Shown here one piece after another: positions 62,055 to 64,000 of a DNA stretch of 64,000 nt; within the stretch, counting starts at the first letter, position 1; every line of letters begins with the position of its first letter. The position numbers were made by a program, and so were the translations under genes. The stretch is from contig NZ_CP050063.1 of assembly GCF_011604685.1 (NCBI RefSeq), positions 5,416,501-5,480,500 on the forward strand, written 5' to 3'. The stretch is from Spirosoma aureum. GTDB lineage: Bacteria > Bacteroidota > Bacteroidia > Cytophagales > Spirosomataceae. Under the pieces are notes generated by a model. It was not told the DNA's origin, ran no database searches, and was given only the letters and a program-made list of their open reading frames with translations.

Positions 62055-62111
62055 TTATTATATAGGATAAATCATCTCAGCTTTTAGTTCAATAATTTAC
62101 TCGTACAGATT

Positions 62112-63533
62112 ATGAAAATATATATATGTCTCTTCACGTTAATTTTTGGCATACCGATCATTTATAAGCCTGCTATTTTTGGCCAGGAAAAGCCAAATTT
62201 TATACTAATAATGGCAGATGATCAAGGTTGGGGTGATGTGTCATACAACGGGCATCCTTATTTGAAAACACCAAACTTAAATCGTATGGTAAAAGATGGT
62301 GTAAGGTTTACCCGATCCTATGCCGGTTCTGCAGTCTGCTCCCCTACACGCGCAAGTTTTTTAACAGGTAGAAATCCTGAAAGGTTTGGCGTATGCAACG
62401 CGAATTGCGGACATTTAAAAAAAGAGGAAATCTCAATATATGAAATGGTTAAACCGCAGGGCTATACAACAGGACATTTTGGAAAATGGCATCTGGGCAC
62501 TCTCACAAAAGCAACACTTGATGCCAACCGGGGAGGAAATCCCCAGTTTGAACTGGATTATGCTCCTCCTTGGGAGCATGGAGTCGACGTAAGTTTTGTT
62601 ACAGAATCAAAAGTGCCTACCTGGAATCCAATGCTAACTCCAGATACTTTGTCAATGGATGTCGACAGGAAAAAGCAAGGGAGTTCCTGGGGAACGAGTT
62701 ATTGGGTTGGTGCAGGGAAAGTGGAAACAAAGAACCTGGAAGGAGACGATTCGAGAATCATTATGGATCGGGTATTACCATTTATTGACAATGCCTTAAA
62801 AGAGAAAAAACCATTTGTCAGTGTAATATGGTTTCATACTCCGCACTTGCCAGTATTGACCGGAGAAAAATATAAAAATATTTACGATGGGCTTTTAGAG
62901 GATCAAAGACAATATTATGGAGCAATCACAGCCATGGATGAGCAAATTGGTAGGTTACGAAATCATCTAGAGCAATTGGGAATCGATAAAAACACGATCA
63001 TTACGTTTACCAGTGATAATGGTCCCGAAGGGAAAGCGCCAATTAAAAGGACACAAGGGCAAACTTATGGGCTGGATGGTAGAAAAAGAAGTTTAAAAGA
63101 AGGTGGAATAAGAGTTCCGGGCATTATGCTTTGGCCTGGAAAAATAGAGCCTGGAAGTGTAGAGAATACTCCTGTTTTTACTTCAGATTACTTTCCAACA
63201 ATCGCTACAATATTGAATGTTGATATTAATAAATACAATAGACCTTATGATGGTACAAATATTCTTGAATTAATACAGGCCAATGGGGCTAAACCTAAAT
63301 CTGATCGTTATCTTTCCTTTTTGTTGGAAGGTCAGGCTGCACATATTGGTATGAGATACAAAATTTACCGGCCTAATACTGATTCCGCCTGGCAAATGTT
63401 TGATCTTCTGTCAGATCCAGGCGAAACTAAAAATATATCAACAGAATACCCAGAATTATTCAATAAACTGATATTGGATTGGAATATCTGGGAAGCTTCG
63501 GTTAAAAGAAGTGCTGAGGGAAAAGATTATTAA
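62112..63533 (+). CDS. Secreted sulfatase (S1 family, Cys-type)
   Basis: A 473-residue arylsulfatase-like enzyme with a signal peptide (ending AIFGQE). Metal ligands Asp36-Asp37 are in ILIMADDQGWGD. The catalytic Cys76-Ser-Pro-Thr-Arg80 (AVCSPTRASFLTGR) is the C-x-P-x-R site converted to formylglycine. GHFGKWHLG and TFTSDNGPEG complete the active site. It removes sulfate from a carbohydrate or another ester. The formylglycine-generating or anSME maturase is not in the window. It is the only enzyme gene behind this SusCD pair inside the window. Confidence 0.93.
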   Translation: MKIYICLFTLIFGIPIIYKPAIFGQEKPNFILIMADDQGWGDVSYNGHPYLKTPNLNRMVKDGVRFTRSYAGSAVCSPTRASFLTGRNPERFGVCNANCGHLKKEEISIYEMVKPQGYTTGHFGKWHLGTLTKATLDANRGGNPQFELDYAPPWEHGVDVSFVTESKVPTWNPMLTPDTLSMDVDRKKQGSSWGTSYWVGAGKVETKNLEGDDSRIIMDRVLPFIDNALKEKKPFVSVIWFHTPHLPVLTGEKYKNIYDGLLEDQRQYYGAITAMDEQIGRLRNHLEQLGIDKNTIITFTSDNGPEGKAPIKRTQGQTYGLDGRKRSLKEGGIRVPGIMLWPGKIEPGSVENTPVFTSDYFPTIATILNVDINKYNRPYDGTNILELIQANGAKPKSDRYLSFLLEGQAAHIGMRYKIYRPNTDSAWQMFDLLSDPGETKNISTEYPELFNKLILDWNIWEASVKRSAEGKDY

Positions 63534-63561
63534 GTAAATAATTAGCTTTAACCACAATGTT

Positions 63562-64000
63562 TCAATCAGTTAAATGCAATGTATTTCCTTCAAATCTTGC
63601 CTTAAAACCTGTGGATAATCTTAGATTAGCAAGGAAGTCGTTAAGTTTGTCTCTTTCCATAATCCCGCTAACCTGATGGTTTGCTATTGACCTGTTATCA
63701 AAAACAAGTATAACTCCATACCACCTTAAAAATAAATCTTTTAATTCACCAAGCGACGTATGGTTCAAATAGAATGCTCCACGTCGCCATGAAGTTATTT
63801 CATCTGACTCAAACGATCTAAATGAAAAACCTGTTTCATCTGAATAAAGAGCTTGCATTCCAGGAGTTAATGCTGCAGTATTTTTACCCCTTGCTGTCAA
63901 TTCTACGCTTCCTTCTAATAGTGATGTTTCTGTATTTTTAGTGTTATAAGTATTCACATTAAAATGCGTACCTTTCACCAATATATCTACATTTTTAGTG
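63562..64000 (-). CDS. FecR-type anti-sigma factor, C-terminal part (runs off right edge)
   Basis: The minus-strand frame is open to the right edge, so only the C-terminal 145 or so residues are present. It shows the end of the FecR domain (ILVKGTHFNVNTYN, TSLLEGSVELTA) and a DUF4974-like domain (LNHTSLGELKDLFLRWYGVI, ARFEGNTLHLTD). It is convergent with the sulfatase gene with a 28-bp gap and shares the AT-rich composition, so it may be the regulator of the third SusC, whose STN domain needs such a partner. Confidence 0.88.
   Translation of the reverse strand, partial: TKNVDILVKGTHFNVNTYNTKNTETSLLEGSVELTARGKNTAALTPGMQALYSDETGFSFRSFESDEITSWRRGAFYLNHTSLGELKDLFLRWYGVILVFDNRSIANHQVSGIMERDKLNDFLANLRLSTGFKARFEGNTLHLTD

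Noticed and set aside
1..64000. tRNA, rRNA or riboswitch genes in the intergenic gaps.
   Set aside because: The gaps longer than 300 bp were read for a T-arm motif with a matching acceptor stem and for known riboswitch cores; none was convincing.

Overview
The window looks like chromosomal DNA of a Bacteroidota member, most likely a Cytophagales bacterium of the Spirosoma type. The reasons are three SusC/SusD pairs, ECF sigma/FecR anti-sigma pairs in front of them, several Bacteroidota-type -7 promoter boxes (TAnnTTTG), SusD lipoprotein signals, and large MacB/FtsX-type permeases, one of them paired with a PadR regulator. The genus is inferred from the overall look, not from a search.

Layout. 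1-6.3 kb: the end of a succinate dehydrogenase cytochrome b gene, then a redox and regulator cluster (two SDR oxidoreductases, HxlR, AraC and Crp/Fnr regulators, a NADP-reductase-like gene killed by one stop codon, and an MDR oxidoreductase). A perfect 33-bp inverted repeat follows. 6.3-19.4 kb: a pectin (rhamnogalacturonan-I) utilisation locus on the minus strand in the order ECF sigma, FecR, SusC, SusD, CE12-type esterase, PL11 lyase, GH28 hydrolase. The sigma/anti-sigma pair senses substrate through the SusC N-terminal domain, SusCD import oligomers, and the three enzymes deacetylate and cut the backbone. 19.9-25.8 kb: a stand-alone TonB receptor and a PadR-permease pair. 26-34.6 kb: a second sigma-FecR-SusC-SusD locus, ending in a FAD oxidoreductase.

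34.6-38 kb is the most unusual part. A module of a response regulator plus a small peptide gene of about 50 codons is present twice. One copy is intact (the peptide gene at 37229-37381 is short and easily missed). In the other copy the regulator is a truncated, stop-containing remnant and the peptide carries a one-base frameshift at a run of six G. A cation transporter with cysteines in its metal site and a Cys-Cys-Pro protein lie between the copies.

38.4-46.5 kb: unknown membrane proteins, a Wzi-like outer-membrane protein, a second MacB-type permease and a serine beta-lactamase-like hydrolase. 46.6-48 kb: an organic-peroxide resistance operon (ohr, doxX, ohrR) with a clear promoter and two tandem operators. 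48.7-54.5 kb: phosphoketolase, phosphate acetyltransferase and acetate kinase, a complete route from sugar phosphate to acetyl-CoA or to acetate plus ATP. 55.1-56.5 kb: a vanadium-haloperoxidase-family protein. 57-64 kb: a visibly AT-richer SusC-SusD-sulfatase locus, with the end of a FecR gene running off the right edge.

Two regulatory patterns recur. Both sigma/FecR loci carry, between fecR and susC, a hairpin plus T-run that reads as a terminator on the antisense strand, which would fit a small antisense RNA. Both permease loci carry tandem TGTCCA-N4-TGGACA palindromes, 21-22 bp apart, upstream of a sigma-54-like element.
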